Assembly: GCA_016932235.1 (NCBI GenBank)
Contig: JAFGDF010000323.1
Span: 1-28,366 of the forward strand
Origin: Deltaproteobacteria bacterium
GTDB lineage: Bacteria; Desulfobacterota; DSM-4660; Desulfatiglandales; HGW-15
Length of the DNA stretch: 28,366 bases
Direction: 5' to 3'
This document shows, piece by piece, positions 1 to 8,993 of this stretch (positions are counted from its first letter, which is position 1; the number at the start of each line of letters is the position of its first letter). Under the pieces are notes generated by a model. That model was given only the letters and a program-made list of their open reading frames with translations, was not told the DNA's origin and searched no databases. A program made the translations under genes and the position numbers.

Positions 1-201
1 AGCTTCTTTTTGAGCGGAAAGGAATATTTCCTTATCATGAGACATGGCATACTCCAGCGCCTTTATGGACTTATCCCTTCCGACAAAAAGAGGAACCACC
101 ATATTGGGAAAAACAACAACATCTCTCAATGGAAGAATAGGATATTGCGATTTTTCGCCTTCAAGAAACTCTATTGTATTTTTTTTATTTATATTAAACA
201 T
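1..201 (-). CDS. lon: Lon protease, N-terminal fragment (cut by window edge)
   Basis: This is the first 67 codons of an ATP-dependent Lon protease; the rest lies beyond position 1. Reading the minus strand from the ATG at 201 gives a Lon substrate-binding (LAN) domain start, including [20 protein letters not shown] followed by DKSIKALE, which is the family hallmark and matches where other Lon proteins begin. Only 3 bases separate it from the clpX stop (205-207), so the two genes are almost certainly co-transcribed and translationally coupled. An AAGGA sits directly against the ATG, which is too close for an ideal ribosome site; a second purine stretch about 12 bases upstream inside clpX may serve instead. 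Lon degrades damaged and regulatory proteins in the cytoplasm. Identity is sure; the AAA+ and protease domains are not visible here. Confidence 0.93.
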   Translation of the reverse strand, partial: MFNINKKNTIEFLEGEKSQYPILPLRDVVVFPNMVVPLFVGRDKSIKALEYAMSHDKEIFLSAQKEA

Positions 202-204
202 TCC

Positions 205-1449
205 TTAAGCGTATCCTGCCTTATTTTCGTATAATAACAACGGGTTTTCTCCCTTTGTAATGACTTCATCGCCGATAACACATTCCCGGACATCAGGCAT
301 GCTGGGAATATCATACATGATATCCAGCATTACGGATTCAAGGATAGCCCGCAGTCCCCTTGCCCCGGATTTTCGTTTGATAGCATCCCTGGCAATAGCT
401 TGATATGCCTCGTCGGTGAACTTCAAATTAACACCCTCTATCTCAAAAAGCTTTTTATATTGTTTTACCAGGGCGTTTTTCGGCTCAGTTAGAATTCTTA
501 CAAGTGCTTCCATACTCAGTGTGGTCAATGTCGCGATAATGGGAATCCTTCCGATAAACTCCGGGATAAGCCCGAATTTGATGAGATCTTCGGGTTGGAC
601 GAACTGCATAATCTGGTCCATATCAAAATCCTGCTGACTTTGAATCTCAGCCTCAAATCCCATTGTCTTGCTGCCTATACGGCTTCTTATAATTTTATCC
701 AGACCGTTAAAAGTGCCTCCACAGATAAAAAGGATATTACTCGTATCCACCTTCACGAAATCTTGCTGAGGATGCTTCCTTCCGCCCTTTGGCGGAACGC
801 TCGCAAGTGTGCCCTCGATAATTTTAAGCAGGGCCTGCTGAACACCCTCTCCTGAGACATCTCTCGTTATTGAAGGACTATCTGATTTTCGCGCTATTTT
901 GTCTATTTCATCAATATACACAATCCCTTTACAGGCTGATTCCACTTCATAATCTGCGATTTGAACCAGATTAAGAATAATATTTTCGACATCCTCACCC
1001 ACATAACCGGCTTCCGTAAGGGTCGTTGCATCTGCAATTGTAAATGGAACCTTGAGTATCCTCGCGAGTGTCTGGGCAAGAAGAGTTTTACCTGAGCCAG
1101 TCGGCCCTATTAGTAATATATTGCTCTTTTGTATCTCAACATCTTCCATGTCGGTTGATGTCTCAATCCGTTTGTAATGATTATGCACCGCTACAGAGAG
1201 TATTTTTTTCGGCCGTTCCTGATCTATGACATACTGGTCCAAAAGCTCTTTAATCTCAACCGGCTTCGGCAAAGCCAGGTTCGTTTCCTTTTCCTCTCCA
1301 TACTCCTCGTCTATTATTTCGGTGCATAGCTGGATACATTCGTCACAGATATAGACCGAAGGCCCCGCGATCAGTTTTTTTACTTCGTCCTGACTTTTTC
1401 CACAAAAGGAACACAACAGGTCATCATTGGGATCATCTTTTTTTTGCAT
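205..1449 (-). CDS. clpX: ClpX, ATP-dependent unfoldase of the ClpXP protease
   Basis: Full-length (414 aa) AAA+ unfoldase that recognises, unfolds and feeds substrates into ClpP. The N-terminal zinc-binding domain has four cysteines at 13, 16, 35 and 38. Walker A is GPTGSGKT at 115-122; the GYVGED pore loop and the VYIDEIDK Walker B follow, and the C-terminal D2 small domain is intact. The loop that docks into ClpP reads TMGF where many ClpX proteins have IGF, a conservative change at the first position. The gene follows clpP by 4 bases and precedes lon by 3 bases, the classic clpP-clpX-lon order. The zinc domain is the expected adaptor and substrate docking module. Identification is unambiguous. 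Confidence 0.98.
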   Translation of the reverse strand: MQKKDDPNDDLLCSFCGKSQDEVKKLIAGPSVYICDECIQLCTEIIDEEYGEEKETNLALPKPVEIKELLDQYVIDQERPKKILSVAVHNHYKRIETSTDMEDVEIQKSNILLIGPTGSGKTLLAQTLARILKVPFTIADATTLTEAGYVGEDVENIILNLVQIADYEVESACKGIVYIDEIDKIARKSDSPSITRDVSGEGVQQALLKIIEGTLASVPPKGGRKHPQQDFVKVDTSNILFICGGTFNGLDKIIRSRIGSKTMGFEAEIQSQQDFDMDQIMQFVQPEDLIKFGLIPEFIGRIPIIATLTTLSMEALVRILTEPKNALVKQYKKLFEIEGVNLKFTDEAYQAIARDAIKRKSGARGLRAILESVMLDIMYDIPSMPDVRECVIGDEVITKGENPLLLYENKAGYA

Positions 1450-1453
1450 GAAT

Positions 1454-2065
1454 TCACTCCCCTATCTTCTTATTCCCGTCATGGGTTTCTCTGGTAGTGA
1501 TGACTTTATCTACTATACCATAATCCACCGCTTCTTCACTGCTCATGAAAAAATCGCGTTCAGTATCCCGAGTTATCTTTTCAATGGGCTGTCCCGTATG
1601 TTTTACGAGTATCTCATGAATGGTCTGTTTGACCTTCATGATCTCCTTCGCCTGGATATCAATGTCCGTCGCCTGACCCTGAACACCGCCAAGAGGCTGG
1701 TGAATCATAACACGCGCATGGGGCAGGGAATACCTTTTACCCTTTGTCCCGGCAGCGAGGAGCAACGCTCCCATGCTGGTGGCCTGCCCCATGCAGATGG
1801 TCGCCACACTCGGCTTTATGTACTGCATCGTATCATATATCGCCAAACCGGCGGAAACGGAGCCACCAGGCGAGTTTATATAGATATTAATATCCTTGTC
1901 CGGGTCCTCGGATTCCAGAAAAAGCATCTGAGCAATGATCGTATTCGCCATACCATCGTGGATCTGTTCTCCGATAAAAACAATTCGATCCTTTAAAAGC
2001 CTTGAATATATATCATAAGCACGTTCACCACGATTAGATTGTTCAACTACAATTGGAATAAGCAT
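1454..2065 (-). CDS. clpP: ClpP, serine peptidase subunit of Clp proteases
   Basis: Self-compartmentalising serine peptidase, 203 aa, the usual length without a long propeptide. The catalytic triad is visible as Ser97 (in GQATSMG), His122 (in MIHQPLGG) and Asp171 (in ERDF), at the same numbers as mature E. coli ClpP. It assembles as a double heptamer and works with ClpX, encoded 4 bases downstream. The ATG at 2065 is preceded by GAGGA and GGGAAAAG purine tracts, which supports this start. About 105 bases separate it from tig upstream; no convincing terminator is seen there, so tig-clpP-clpX-lon may be one transcript, with a possible weak internal -10 (TATAAT at 2160-2155 on the minus strand) but no matching -35. 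Confidence 0.98.
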   Translation of the reverse strand: MLIPIVVEQSNRGERAYDIYSRLLKDRIVFIGEQIHDGMANTIIAQMLFLESEDPDKDINIYINSPGGSVSAGLAIYDTMQYIKPSVATICMGQATSMGALLLAAGTKGKRYSLPHARVMIHQPLGGVQGQATDIDIQAKEIMKVKQTIHEILVKHTGQPIEKITRDTERDFFMSSEEAVDYGIVDKVITTRETHDGNKKIGE

Positions 2066-2170
2066 CTTTTCCCGTCCTCTTCGTTCTTAAAATTTTGAAT
2101 TACTGTTTCACTGTTCATCTCCATAACAAGCATACAATCTTGAGGGCGGCAGTGATTATATGAGACAGGG

Positions 2171-3490
2171 TTAATTCACCTTGTTTAATTTATCTGCGGC
2201 AATTTCCTCTATCTTAGCATTTTCCACTAAAAAATTCAATGTCTTTTCCTTCAGTAGAGATTCCCTGAGTGAATCCATAAGGTTATTTGCCTCATAATAC
2301 TTGCGTAAAACCTCGGGGCTCTGGCCATATGCTGAGCCCATTTCTTCGAATGCTTTTATCTCATCTTCACTGCTGATCTTGAGTTCGTTCTGTCTTGCTA
2401 TTGTCCCCAGTATAAACATATCCTTTACCATATCTTCAGCCATGGGCCTAAACTGTTCTTTCAACGCTAATTCATCAATGCCCGCACTTTCGAGGGTTGA
2501 GCCGGATCTTCTGAGATTCTGCTTGACATTTTCCACGGCAGCATTTATCTCCGCCGCAACGAGACATTCCGGTAACTCAAAATCCACCTTTTCAGATATT
2601 TTCTTTACTATTCGCTCTTTTAGTTCCTTATCTATCCTTGCTTCTTCTCTTCTTACCAGATCTTTTTTTATCTTTTCCTTCAACTCATCCAGGGTCTTAA
2701 ATTCACCTCCCAGGTCTTTCACAAATTCATCATTCAGTTCAGGAAGTATCAATTCTTTGATGTCAACAAGTTTTACCTTGAAATCAATGCTTTTTCCAGC
2801 CAATCTTGAATCCCTGTGATCGGCCTCAAAATCAACCCTTGTTTCAGTCTGGCTGCCTTTTTTCTTTCCAATCAAAGCATCTTCAATACCCGGATAAAAA
2901 TCTTTTCCACCGATTTTAATAGATACGTTATTTCCTTTGACTGTCTCAATTGCATTGCCGCTATCATACGCCGCATAGTCAATTACCGCGAAGTCGCCTT
3001 CCTTTACGCCCCGATTTTCCTCCGATACAGAAACCAAGGTCCCGCTTGCTTCCCTTATTCTATTCAGGTGATCGCTGACATGATCGTCGGTTACAGAACA
3101 GATCTCTTTTTCCGCTTTGATCCCCAAAAATTCCTTTAGTTCAAACTCCGGCTTGACTTCCATCGTAGCGGAATAGGAATAATTCTCACCTGTTTTCACA
3201 ATCTCGTTATCCACAACAGGCATTTCCAGGGGAAAAGTCTTCGTCTCTTCAATTGCCCTGGGAAGAGTCTCTCGTATAAGAGAATCCGTCACATCAGTCA
3301 GCACCTGAGATCCAAAATAGTTCTCAAGAATCTTTCTGGGAATTTTCCCAGGCCGGAAACCCTTTATCTTTGCATTTTTCCCAAATCTCTTAAATGTCTC
3401 TTCTATTTTTTTATCAACATCATCCGCATCTATTTCTACAAACAACTTTTTTTTAACAGAACTTACGTCTTCAAGAGTAGCCTTCATCAT
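2171..3490 (-). CDS. tig: Trigger factor, ribosome-associated chaperone / prolyl isomerase
   Basis: Trigger factor (439 aa, normal length) binds near the ribosome exit tunnel and shields nascent chains. The N-terminal ribosome-binding domain carries the signature GFRPGKIP at 44-51. An FKBP-like peptidyl-prolyl isomerase domain spans about 160-245, and the long charged helical C-terminal arms form the chaperone cradle. It begins with two adjacent Met codons; an AAAGGTG ribosome site lies just upstream of the first at 3490. It heads the tig-clpP-clpX-lon block, a conserved arrangement that couples folding with proteolysis. A promoter candidate lies about 130 bases upstream. Identification is firm. 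Confidence 0.97.
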   Translation of the reverse strand: MMKATLEDVSSVKKKLFVEIDADDVDKKIEETFKRFGKNAKIKGFRPGKIPRKILENYFGSQVLTDVTDSLIRETLPRAIEETKTFPLEMPVVDNEIVKTGENYSYSATMEVKPEFELKEFLGIKAEKEICSVTDDHVSDHLNRIREASGTLVSVSEENRGVKEGDFAVIDYAAYDSGNAIETVKGNNVSIKIGGKDFYPGIEDALIGKKKGSQTETRVDFEADHRDSRLAGKSIDFKVKLVDIKELILPELNDEFVKDLGGEFKTLDELKEKIKKDLVRREEARIDKELKERIVKKISEKVDFELPECLVAAEINAAVENVKQNLRRSGSTLESAGIDELALKEQFRPMAEDMVKDMFILGTIARQNELKISSEDEIKAFEEMGSAYGQSPEVLRKYYEANNLMDSLRESLLKEKTLNFLVENAKIEEIAADKLNKVN

Positions 3491-3624
3491 AACACCTTTA
3501 CTCTAAATTTTTGTTAGAATGAAGAATGCCCTGCCTTGACAATAAGAGCATCCTTATTTAATTTTGTTTTTCAAATGATCCTAAAAGTAATAATTAATTT
3601 TCCAAATTCAATAGAATTAGAAAG

Positions 3625-3651
3625 GTTATAAAATGACTTTGGGTCTGTCAA
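3625..3651 (-). promoter_or_regulatory. Candidate sigma70 promoter for tig
   Basis: On the minus strand a perfect TTGACA (3651-3646) is followed after 15 bases by TATAAC (3630-3625). The spacing is slightly short but the hexamers are good. It would give a leader of about 130 bases before tig. It is back to back with a candidate promoter for the zinc-ribbon gene on the other strand. Confidence 0.45.
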
Positions 3652-3679
3652 TGTAAAAATTTCTCATATATTAATACGC

Positions 3680-3708
3680 TTTACAATGACATCGATTTTC
3701 ATTATATA
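3680..3708 (+). promoter_or_regulatory. Candidate sigma70 promoter for the zinc-ribbon gene
   Basis: TTTACA (3680-3685), a 17-base spacer, then TATATA (3703-3708). Transcription would begin near 3715, about 50 bases before the ATG at 3764. This argues against the longer reading frame that opens at 3686, because that start would lie upstream of the transcript. Confidence 0.4.
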
Positions 3709-3763
3709 TTCCACGGTCCGTAAAGAAAGAAAAATCTCAAACATTTATGATTGGTTAGCTATC

Positions 3764-4099
3764 ATGCCGATTTATGAATATCAGGCATTGGAAATAAAAA
3801 AGTCATGTCCTAAATGCCGATACTTATTCGAGGTTTTGCAAAATATTGGTGATAAGCCCATTTCCGCTTGTCCTTTTTGTGGCAACAAAGTTAAGAAGAT
3901 TATTTCCTGGTGTCATTCAGCTGTTAATGAGCCGTCGGAAGATCATTTTAAAACCAATAAAAGGATAAAAGAATACGAAAAAAATGGCATGTGGAGCCAT
4001 GCTGCTGAGCTTGCAGATAAACATTCTGAAAAAACAGGTGACAATAGTTTGAAGCAAAGGGCACTCGATAACTACAAAAAAGCTGGCTATGATGTCTGA
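3764..4099 (+). CDS. FmdB-family zinc-ribbon protein
   Basis: A 111-residue protein that starts with MPIYEY, the hallmark of FmdB/CxxC_CxxC_SSSS putative regulatory proteins. Two cysteine pairs, CPKC (about residues 15-18) and CPFC (about 38-41), form a likely zinc ribbon. Compared with the commonest FmdB form there are about eight extra residues between MPIYEY and the first pair. The tail after residue 60 is charged and helical, with no cysteines. The frame is open upstream to 3686, but the ATG at 3764 was chosen because it places the family motif at the N-terminus and lies downstream of the candidate promoter. The ribosome site is weak. Function is unknown; the family is often called regulatory without direct proof. 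The 50 bases before the next gene show no terminator. Confidence 0.82.
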   Translation: MPIYEYQALEIKKSCPKCRYLFEVLQNIGDKPISACPFCGNKVKKIISWCHSAVNEPSEDHFKTNKRIKEYEKNGMWSHAAELADKHSEKTGDNSLKQRALDNYKKAGYDV

Positions 4100-4149
4100 T
4101 CTCTTGAAAAAAATATTAAGCTGAAAAATAATGAAGGAGGACTATCTTT

Positions 4150-5373
4150 ATGAATTGCAGGAGCAATATCTCTTCACACATGGCTATGTCCCTTATTTTT
4201 CTTGTTCTGATTCTTTTTGTTTCGCTGTGCGCTGTATGCGATACGTCTGCTGAGGAGAGGAAAAATCTCCCGCCAAGATCCATATCCGTTGCGCCGTTGT
4301 ATCCGGGCGTGGTTGTCCCTCAGAACAAAGATGTCGACATTGACCTTAACGTGACAAATGGTGGAATGACGAATGAGGACATTAACCTTACATTGACTTC
4401 GATTCCGGAGGGTTGGAAAGCCTGGATCAAAACCTATAATTACCAGGTTACCGGAGTACATGTGCCCAGTGATGATACAAAGAGTCTGACTTTTCATGCT
4501 GAACAGGGAGAAAATATCGGACCGGGAGAATACTCCTTTGCAATTCAGGCTGAGACACCGGATAAGGAGCAAAGATCCATCTGCAGGATCATAGTAACCG
4601 TTCAAAAGGAAACGAAGGAAAAGAAAACAAAAGGAGTCAGAATAACAACCTCCTACCCGGTGCTACAAGGCCCGTCTGACGCGAAATTTGAATTTTCCCT
4701 TGAAGTTGAAAATGAGACTGCCCAGGAAGACATCTTCAATCTGTTCACTGAAGGGCCGGAAAACTGGGATATTAAGTTTAAACCGGCCTATGAAGATAAA
4801 TATTTTTCCAGTCTCAGGATAAAAGGAGGCCAAAGTCAGACCATGGCCGTTGAAGTCAAGCCCTACCTCTTTGCCGAACCCGGAGAATACCCCATCCAGA
4901 TCAAGGTAAATTCCCCTGAGGCTAGTGGGGAAGCACAGTTGAAGGTATTACTCACCGGTACATACAAGTTGGAGGTCGGCACGCTTAACGGGCTCCTTTC
5001 CCTAAACAGCCTCAGAGGTAAAGAATCTAATATATCATTTTATGTTATAAATAATGGATCAGCGACATTGAACAACCTCCGTTTTCTGAGCTTTAAGCCC
5101 GAGAACTGGCAGGTTTCGTTCAATCCTGAGAATATCGAAACGCTCTCCCCCGGTGACCGCAAACAGGTCGAAGTCAAGATAATTCCGTCTGATCAGGCCC
5201 TTGTTGGAGATTATTCAGTGGTTCTTTCTGTCGAAGGTGCAAAAGAGCCAAAAAATCTCGAGTTGAGAGTAACGGTAAAGGCATCGACGTTATGGGGTTG
5301 GATCGGAATCGGGATAATCATCATTGTAGTGATCGGTCTTGTCACCCTGTTCATCAGATTTGGAAGACGATAA
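4150..5373 (+). CDS. Membrane-anchored extracytoplasmic protein with NEW3 domains, partner of an ABC exporter
   Basis: A 407-residue protein with an N-terminal Sec signal (hydrophobic about 12-28, likely cleaved near the Ala at 34), a long beta-rich exterior part, and a C-terminal membrane helix (about 380-401) ending in FIRFGRR. The exterior has repeated Ig-like segments typical of the NPCBM-associated NEW3 domain (for example PEGWKAWI, GPENWDIKF and PENWQVSF, each followed by a glycine/proline turn such as GPGEYSF or EPGEYPI). A strong ribosome site, AAGGAGG (4134-4140), lies 9 bases before the ATG. The stop is 1 base from the next ATG, so it belongs with the ABC ATPase and permease that follow. 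This trio is a recurrent arrangement; the NEW3 protein may bind or guide an exported envelope component. The substrate is unknown. Confidence 0.85.
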   Translation: MNCRSNISSHMAMSLIFLVLILFVSLCAVCDTSAEERKNLPPRSISVAPLYPGVVVPQNKDVDIDLNVTNGGMTNEDINLTLTSIPEGWKAWIKTYNYQVTGVHVPSDDTKSLTFHAEQGENIGPGEYSFAIQAETPDKEQRSICRIIVTVQKETKEKKTKGVRITTSYPVLQGPSDAKFEFSLEVENETAQEDIFNLFTEGPENWDIKFKPAYEDKYFSSLRIKGGQSQTMAVEVKPYLFAEPGEYPIQIKVNSPEASGEAQLKVLLTGTYKLEVGTLNGLLSLNSLRGKESNISFYVINNGSATLNNLRFLSFKPENWQVSFNPENIETLSPGDRKQVEVKIIPSDQALVGDYSVVLSVEGAKEPKNLELRVTVKASTLWGWIGIGIIIIVVIGLVTLFIRFGRR

Positions 5374-5374
5374 A

Positions 5375-6130
5375 ATGGGCGACACAATCATAGAAACCAT
5401 TGGCCTTACAAAAATTTACAACCAGAATATTGCTGTCAGCAACCTTACATTTAAAGTCAATGAAGGAGAGATCTTCGGATTCCTCGGTCCAAACGGTGCA
5501 GGGAAAACAACAACCCTTCTTATGCTGATGGGATTGAGCCAGCCATCCGGCGGGTCTGCGATAACATGCGGACTAGACCCCATTCGAAACAGCATTGAAA
5601 TAAAGAAGATGGTGGGGTATCTCCCTGAGAGTGTCGGTTTTTACGATGATATGACCGCAGTTCAGAGCCTTAAGTTCATTGCTGATTTGAACAACCTCCA
5701 TGATAAAATCGATCAGGCAAAGATTTTCGAATTGTTGAAATTAGTGGGTCTTTATGAGCACAAGGGAAAAAAGATCTATGCATTTTCCCGCGGTATGAAG
5801 CAAAGGCTCGGAATAGCAGAAGTTCTGTTAAAGGATCCGAAGGTCATGTTCCTGGACGAACCTACCCTTGGTCTTGATCCCGACGGTGCGATTCAACTGA
5901 TGGAACTGATAAAATCCCTTAACAGGGAAAGAAATATTTCAGTCCTTCTATCTTCCCATAACCTTTCCCAGGTTCAAAAGATATCTCATAGGGTGGGGAT
6001 TATGGTCAAAGGAAAGATGATTGCCGAGGGTTCGATCAAGGACCTTGCGTCGGAAAAATACGGCGTTAATGATGAGGCATATTCTTTAGAAGAGATATAC
6101 ATGAAATTTTTCCAGGAGGTTGCACAATGA
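5375..6130 (+). CDS. ABC transporter ATP-binding protein (ABC-2 type exporter)
   Basis: A 251-residue nucleotide-binding subunit. Walker A is GPNGAGKT at 38-45, the signature helix reads FSRGMKQRL (the usual variant in CcmA-type ABC-2 exporters rather than LSGGQ), Walker B is VMFLDEPTLGLDP and the switch histidine lies in SSHNL. The ATG at 5375 was preferred over an upstream in-frame start at 5339 because it sits 1 base after the previous stop and places the protein at the family's normal N-terminus. Its TGA overlaps the permease ATG (ATGA at 6127-6130), showing translational coupling. It powers export by the adjacent permease on the cytoplasmic face; the cargo cannot be told from sequence. 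Confidence 0.95.
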   Translation: MGDTIIETIGLTKIYNQNIAVSNLTFKVNEGEIFGFLGPNGAGKTTTLLMLMGLSQPSGGSAITCGLDPIRNSIEIKKMVGYLPESVGFYDDMTAVQSLKFIADLNNLHDKIDQAKIFELLKLVGLYEHKGKKIYAFSRGMKQRLGIAEVLLKDPKVMFLDEPTLGLDPDGAIQLMELIKSLNRERNISVLLSSHNLSQVQKISHRVGIMVKGKMIAEGSIKDLASEKYGVNDEAYSLEEIYMKFFQEVAQ

Positions 6131-7092
6131 GAGGCCTAACAGCTCTTTACAGGAAGGAACTTTCCGATCATTTCAGCAGCTATAGGTTTGTGATAATTTT
6201 TGCGCTTATCGCTATGGTGGGTTTTATCACCAGCTATATGGCAGGAATATCCCTCAGGGAGAATCTGGAGGGCATCGCAAAGCCTAATTTCGTTTTTCTG
6301 ATGCTATTCAGCACTCCTGGAGCATTATTTTCGATGGCGCAGTTTGTAGCTTTTTTCGGCCCTCTAATCGGACTTATACTGGGGTTTGACGCAATAAATC
6401 GTGAAAGGGCTCAAGGAACACTTATCAAGCTCGTAACCCAGCCGATATACAGGGATTCGGTGATAAATGGAAAATTTCTTGCCGGTATAACCACTATATC
6501 CATTATGCTTTTATCCATCCTGCTTGTGATTTCCGGTTTCGGTATAACTTTGCTGGGAATCGTACCGGGGCCGGAGGAGATTCTTCGACTTGTGGTATAT
6601 CTTGTTATTAGTATCTTTTATATCTCCTTCTGGCTCGGTCTATCAATACTTTTCTCCATTTGCTTTAAGGGTATTGCCACTTCCGCTCTGACTTCGGTGG
6701 CGTTATGGATATTCCTGTCTTTCTTTGTCTCCATGGGGGCTGATGTGATTTCGGATATCATCGTTCCGGTCGATAACAGATCGATCTCAGAACGTAACGA
6801 GGTGATCAAGAATATAAAAATAAGGGAAGCGATATCGCTGCTATCTCCAATGGAACTTTATTCAACCTCCACATCGGTTATCATCAATCCATCACAGAAG
6901 GCTATAAGCTCCCTTCCGATCATGACAATGGGACAGATTGAAAAATATTCATTATCCCGATTTAAAAATCCTCTAACATTGGGGCAGAGTATTGTCATGG
7001 TATATCCGCATATGGCCGCACTGATCGCCTTGAGCCTCATCTGTTTCGCTATCTCATACACGGTTTTCATGATCCAGGAGATCAGGACTTAG
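6127..7092 (+). CDS. ABC-2 type permease
   Basis: A 321-residue integral membrane protein with six apparent transmembrane stretches, at about 18-40, 80-105, 117-145, 155-180, 185-210 and 293-315. A large polar loop (about 213-290) lies before the last helix, as in NatB/NosY-like ABC-2 permeases. The N-terminus (LYRKELSDHF) is the typical cytoplasmic amphipathic start. It overlaps the ATPase gene by 4 bases and has an AGGAGGT ribosome site inside that gene. It ends 1 base from the stop of the convergent DUF6178-like gene, with no recognisable hairpin between, so transcripts probably read into each other. Function: membrane channel of the NEW3/ABC exporter. Confidence 0.92.
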   Translation: MRGLTALYRKELSDHFSSYRFVIIFALIAMVGFITSYMAGISLRENLEGIAKPNFVFLMLFSTPGALFSMAQFVAFFGPLIGLILGFDAINRERAQGTLIKLVTQPIYRDSVINGKFLAGITTISIMLLSILLVISGFGITLLGIVPGPEEILRLVVYLVISIFYISFWLGLSILFSICFKGIATSALTSVALWIFLSFFVSMGADVISDIIVPVDNRSISERNEVIKNIKIREAISLLSPMELYSTSTSVIINPSQKAISSLPIMTMGQIEKYSLSRFKNPLTLGQSIVMVYPHMAALIALSLICFAISYTVFMIQEIRT

Positions 7093-7093
7093 C

Positions 7094-8767
7094 CTATTTT
7101 ACATACAAGTACTTGATATACCTTATGTTCAGATCTGCGATCTTTACAAATTCATATTCAGCCTCAAACTTGCGCCATATGTGAGAGATCGCCTCTTTCA
7201 AAATCAGGGTTTCATCTTCGGATGAGTCTATAGACCCAACGATAGTATTAATAAACACAGTCTCATATTTCGCCATGCCATACGGGGGATGCCTTTTACC
7301 GGCGCGAAGCAGCCTAAACAGGTCCTTTACCTGCTCTAATGAAAGAGAAAAGAATCCGGGTTCAAGTCCAAGAATAATGCACGCCCAATAGTTAAAAAGC
7401 ATTGAATGAAATGTGTTAATCGGGTCTCTCATCCTGTCTTCGTCAAGAGGCAGATCCGAATAGAGAATGGAAAGATGCTTATCTAATGCATATATTTGAA
7501 GGAAATTTCTCCTGCATTCTTCAATTTCCCGGAGATATTCGAAGTCTCTGAATTCATGCTCATCATTGCCACCCTTAAAAAGTAAGGGCCTATTGAGTGT
7601 TAGGCCTTTTATCAGGCCTTCCCATTCTTCTCCCCAAAAACCTTCTGAAAGACCTCTTTCTTTGTACCAGGCTTTTCTTAAAAATCTGTCAAATTCCCAT
7701 TTTAATTCGAGAACACTAGTAAAACCAGCCCTAAACAGGGAAATGAGCGGATTATTTTCAATATAGGACCTTGATACATTTATGTCCCCACCGGATAATC
7801 TCTCAAGTCCTATGTTTATATAACCAGCAGTCTTTCTGCATATATTTTTTAAAGTATCTATATTTTCGGGGATAGTACCATCAGCAGACATTACCTGATT
7901 ACACAATCCGCCGAATTCGAGCCGAAGCCTGTCAAGAAAAAGCTCATCGGAAAAATTTTCCGTTGTCCTTGCCACAAGCGTAGCGCCCCTTGCATAAAAA
8001 AACGGCATCATGGGGACAATGGCACCCGTCTCTTCGTCCGCAGGGACATAGAGTTTGTATGCGGAATTGTCGGCTGCAATCTTTTCCAGATCTATGCGGG
8101 AGTAAACGGACATCGCCTCCTCAAGAGGCAAGTAGCCGTTTTCCGCCAGTCGCACTCCCCTTAAACGATACATCTCTTCCTCAACCTCTGCCGGGATAAC
8201 ACCTGCAAGACCCAGGAGCAGGGCCTGAAATCCATTATAGTCTTCATTTGCGAGCTCACGGAGTGTTTTTTCAATTATTTCTTCATGTTCTTTATCAAGT
8301 ATCCTGATATAATAAAGGTCGTCAAATGTGATAAAATCATCGGGAATATCCTGATCATCCTCGTGCCTAGTGATTACATAAAGGTTAAAGTAGAAGTAAT
8401 GATGTGCCAAAAGGATCTCATCTTCATAAAAAAAGTTGGCTAACCTTTTTCTATCAGCATTATAAAACCTTTCAATCCAGGAAATAATCTTTACGGGGTC
8501 CAGACGATCTCGTTTCCATATTTCCATATCGAGCAGATATTGCCACTGTTCATTTGAAGCCAGTTCCAGCAAGGCGTGAGAGTCTTCCGCACCTATCTTT
8601 TTAACAAGCCAGAAAAAGTCCACCCGGCTCAATCCCCGGATCATTTTTGAAGGATCATCAACTCCGAGGATACGGTTCATAGCCTCCATCCCTGAAAGCT
8701 CCGACATTTTTTCAAGCAACGATTTTTTATCCTGAAAGGCTATTTTATTTTTATCGTTGGTTTCCAT
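7094..8767 (-). CDS. DUF6178-like protein of unknown function
   Basis: A large soluble, acidic, mostly helical protein (557 aa from the ATG at 8767). It has no signal peptide, membrane helix or recognisable catalytic motif. The overall pattern resembles the DUF6178 family, which I associate with Desulfobacterota; this is recognition from memory and not a search. The frame is open to a GTG at 8854 (586 aa), but that codon directly follows an in-frame stop and has a poor ribosome site, whereas the ATG at 8767 is preceded by AAGGAGCAGGA, and a promoter-like TTGACA-17-AAGAAT falls between the two. The shorter form is therefore preferred. It is monocistronic, transcribed away from the exbB-like gene and convergent with the ABC permease. 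The role is unknown. Confidence 0.75.
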   Translation of the reverse strand: METNDKNKIAFQDKKSLLEKMSELSGMEAMNRILGVDDPSKMIRGLSRVDFFWLVKKIGAEDSHALLELASNEQWQYLLDMEIWKRDRLDPVKIISWIERFYNADRKRLANFFYEDEILLAHHYFYFNLYVITRHEDDQDIPDDFITFDDLYYIRILDKEHEEIIEKTLRELANEDYNGFQALLLGLAGVIPAEVEEEMYRLRGVRLAENGYLPLEEAMSVYSRIDLEKIAADNSAYKLYVPADEETGAIVPMMPFFYARGATLVARTTENFSDELFLDRLRLEFGGLCNQVMSADGTIPENIDTLKNICRKTAGYINIGLERLSGGDINVSRSYIENNPLISLFRAGFTSVLELKWEFDRFLRKAWYKERGLSEGFWGEEWEGLIKGLTLNRPLLFKGGNDEHEFRDFEYLREIEECRRNFLQIYALDKHLSILYSDLPLDEDRMRDPINTFHSMLFNYWACIILGLEPGFFSLSLEQVKDLFRLLRAGKRHPPYGMAKYETVFINTIVGSIDSSEDETLILKEAISHIWRKFEAEYEFVKIADLNIRYIKYLYVK

Positions 8768-8809
8768 ATCCGAAAATCCTGCTCCTTTGATTTCTACATT
8801 ATGCCTGTC

Positions 8810-8838
8810 ATTCTTTGTAAATTTCCAGTCCTTGTCAA
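8810..8838 (-). promoter_or_regulatory. Candidate sigma70 promoter for the DUF6178-like gene
   Basis: On the minus strand, TTGACA (8838-8833), a 17-base spacer, then AAGAAT (8815-8810). Transcription would start near 8803, about 35 bases before the ATG at 8767. It lies inside the longer reading frame and so also supports the shorter start. Confidence 0.4.
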
Positions 8839-8863
8839 GCTTAACTTGTGTCACTTAACATTC

Positions 8864-8893
8864 TTGACTTTCTTGCCAGACTAAAGTTATTGT
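8864..8893 (+). promoter_or_regulatory. Weak candidate promoter for the exbB-to-helicase run
   Basis: TTGACT (8864-8869), an 18-base spacer and TATTGT (8888-8893). The -35 is good and the -10 is 4 of 6. It would produce a leader containing the strong hairpin at 8927-8957 before exbB. Confidence 0.25.
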
Positions 8894-8926
8894 ATCTGCA
8901 GTCCGCCGGACAGCGGCAATCTACTG

Positions 8927-8957
8927 GCAGCCTGTCGGACTTTGGCCGACAGGCTGC
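8927..8957. repeat. Perfect 12-bp palindromic hairpin (REP-like)
   Basis: GCAGCCTGTCGG (8927-8938), a 7-base loop, then the exact reverse complement at 8946-8957. It lies between two genes that diverge, so it is at neither gene's 3' end, and no T-run follows on either strand; a simple terminator is unlikely. A second, imperfect palindrome (GTCCGCCGGAC, 8901-8911) sits just upstream. A related hairpin with the same CTGTCGG core occurs at 20615-20635, suggesting a dispersed palindromic repeat family. Confidence 0.75.
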
Positions 8958-8993
8958 TAAATCCTGTTATTAACAGAATATGGAGATACAACC

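Noticed and set aside
10..234. A 74-codon plus-strand frame at the window start
   Set aside because: It lies opposite the clear N-terminus of lon and the end of clpX and has no family features.
1427..1996. A 189-codon open frame on the plus strand opposite clpP
   Set aside because: clpP on the other strand has an intact catalytic triad and full family length; the antisense frame has no recognisable domain or ribosome site and is a codon-bias shadow.
7352..7372. A GGTTCAAGTCC stretch resembling a tRNA T-loop
   Set aside because: No acceptor stem, anticodon arm or CCA region fits around it, and it lies inside the DUF6178-like coding sequence.
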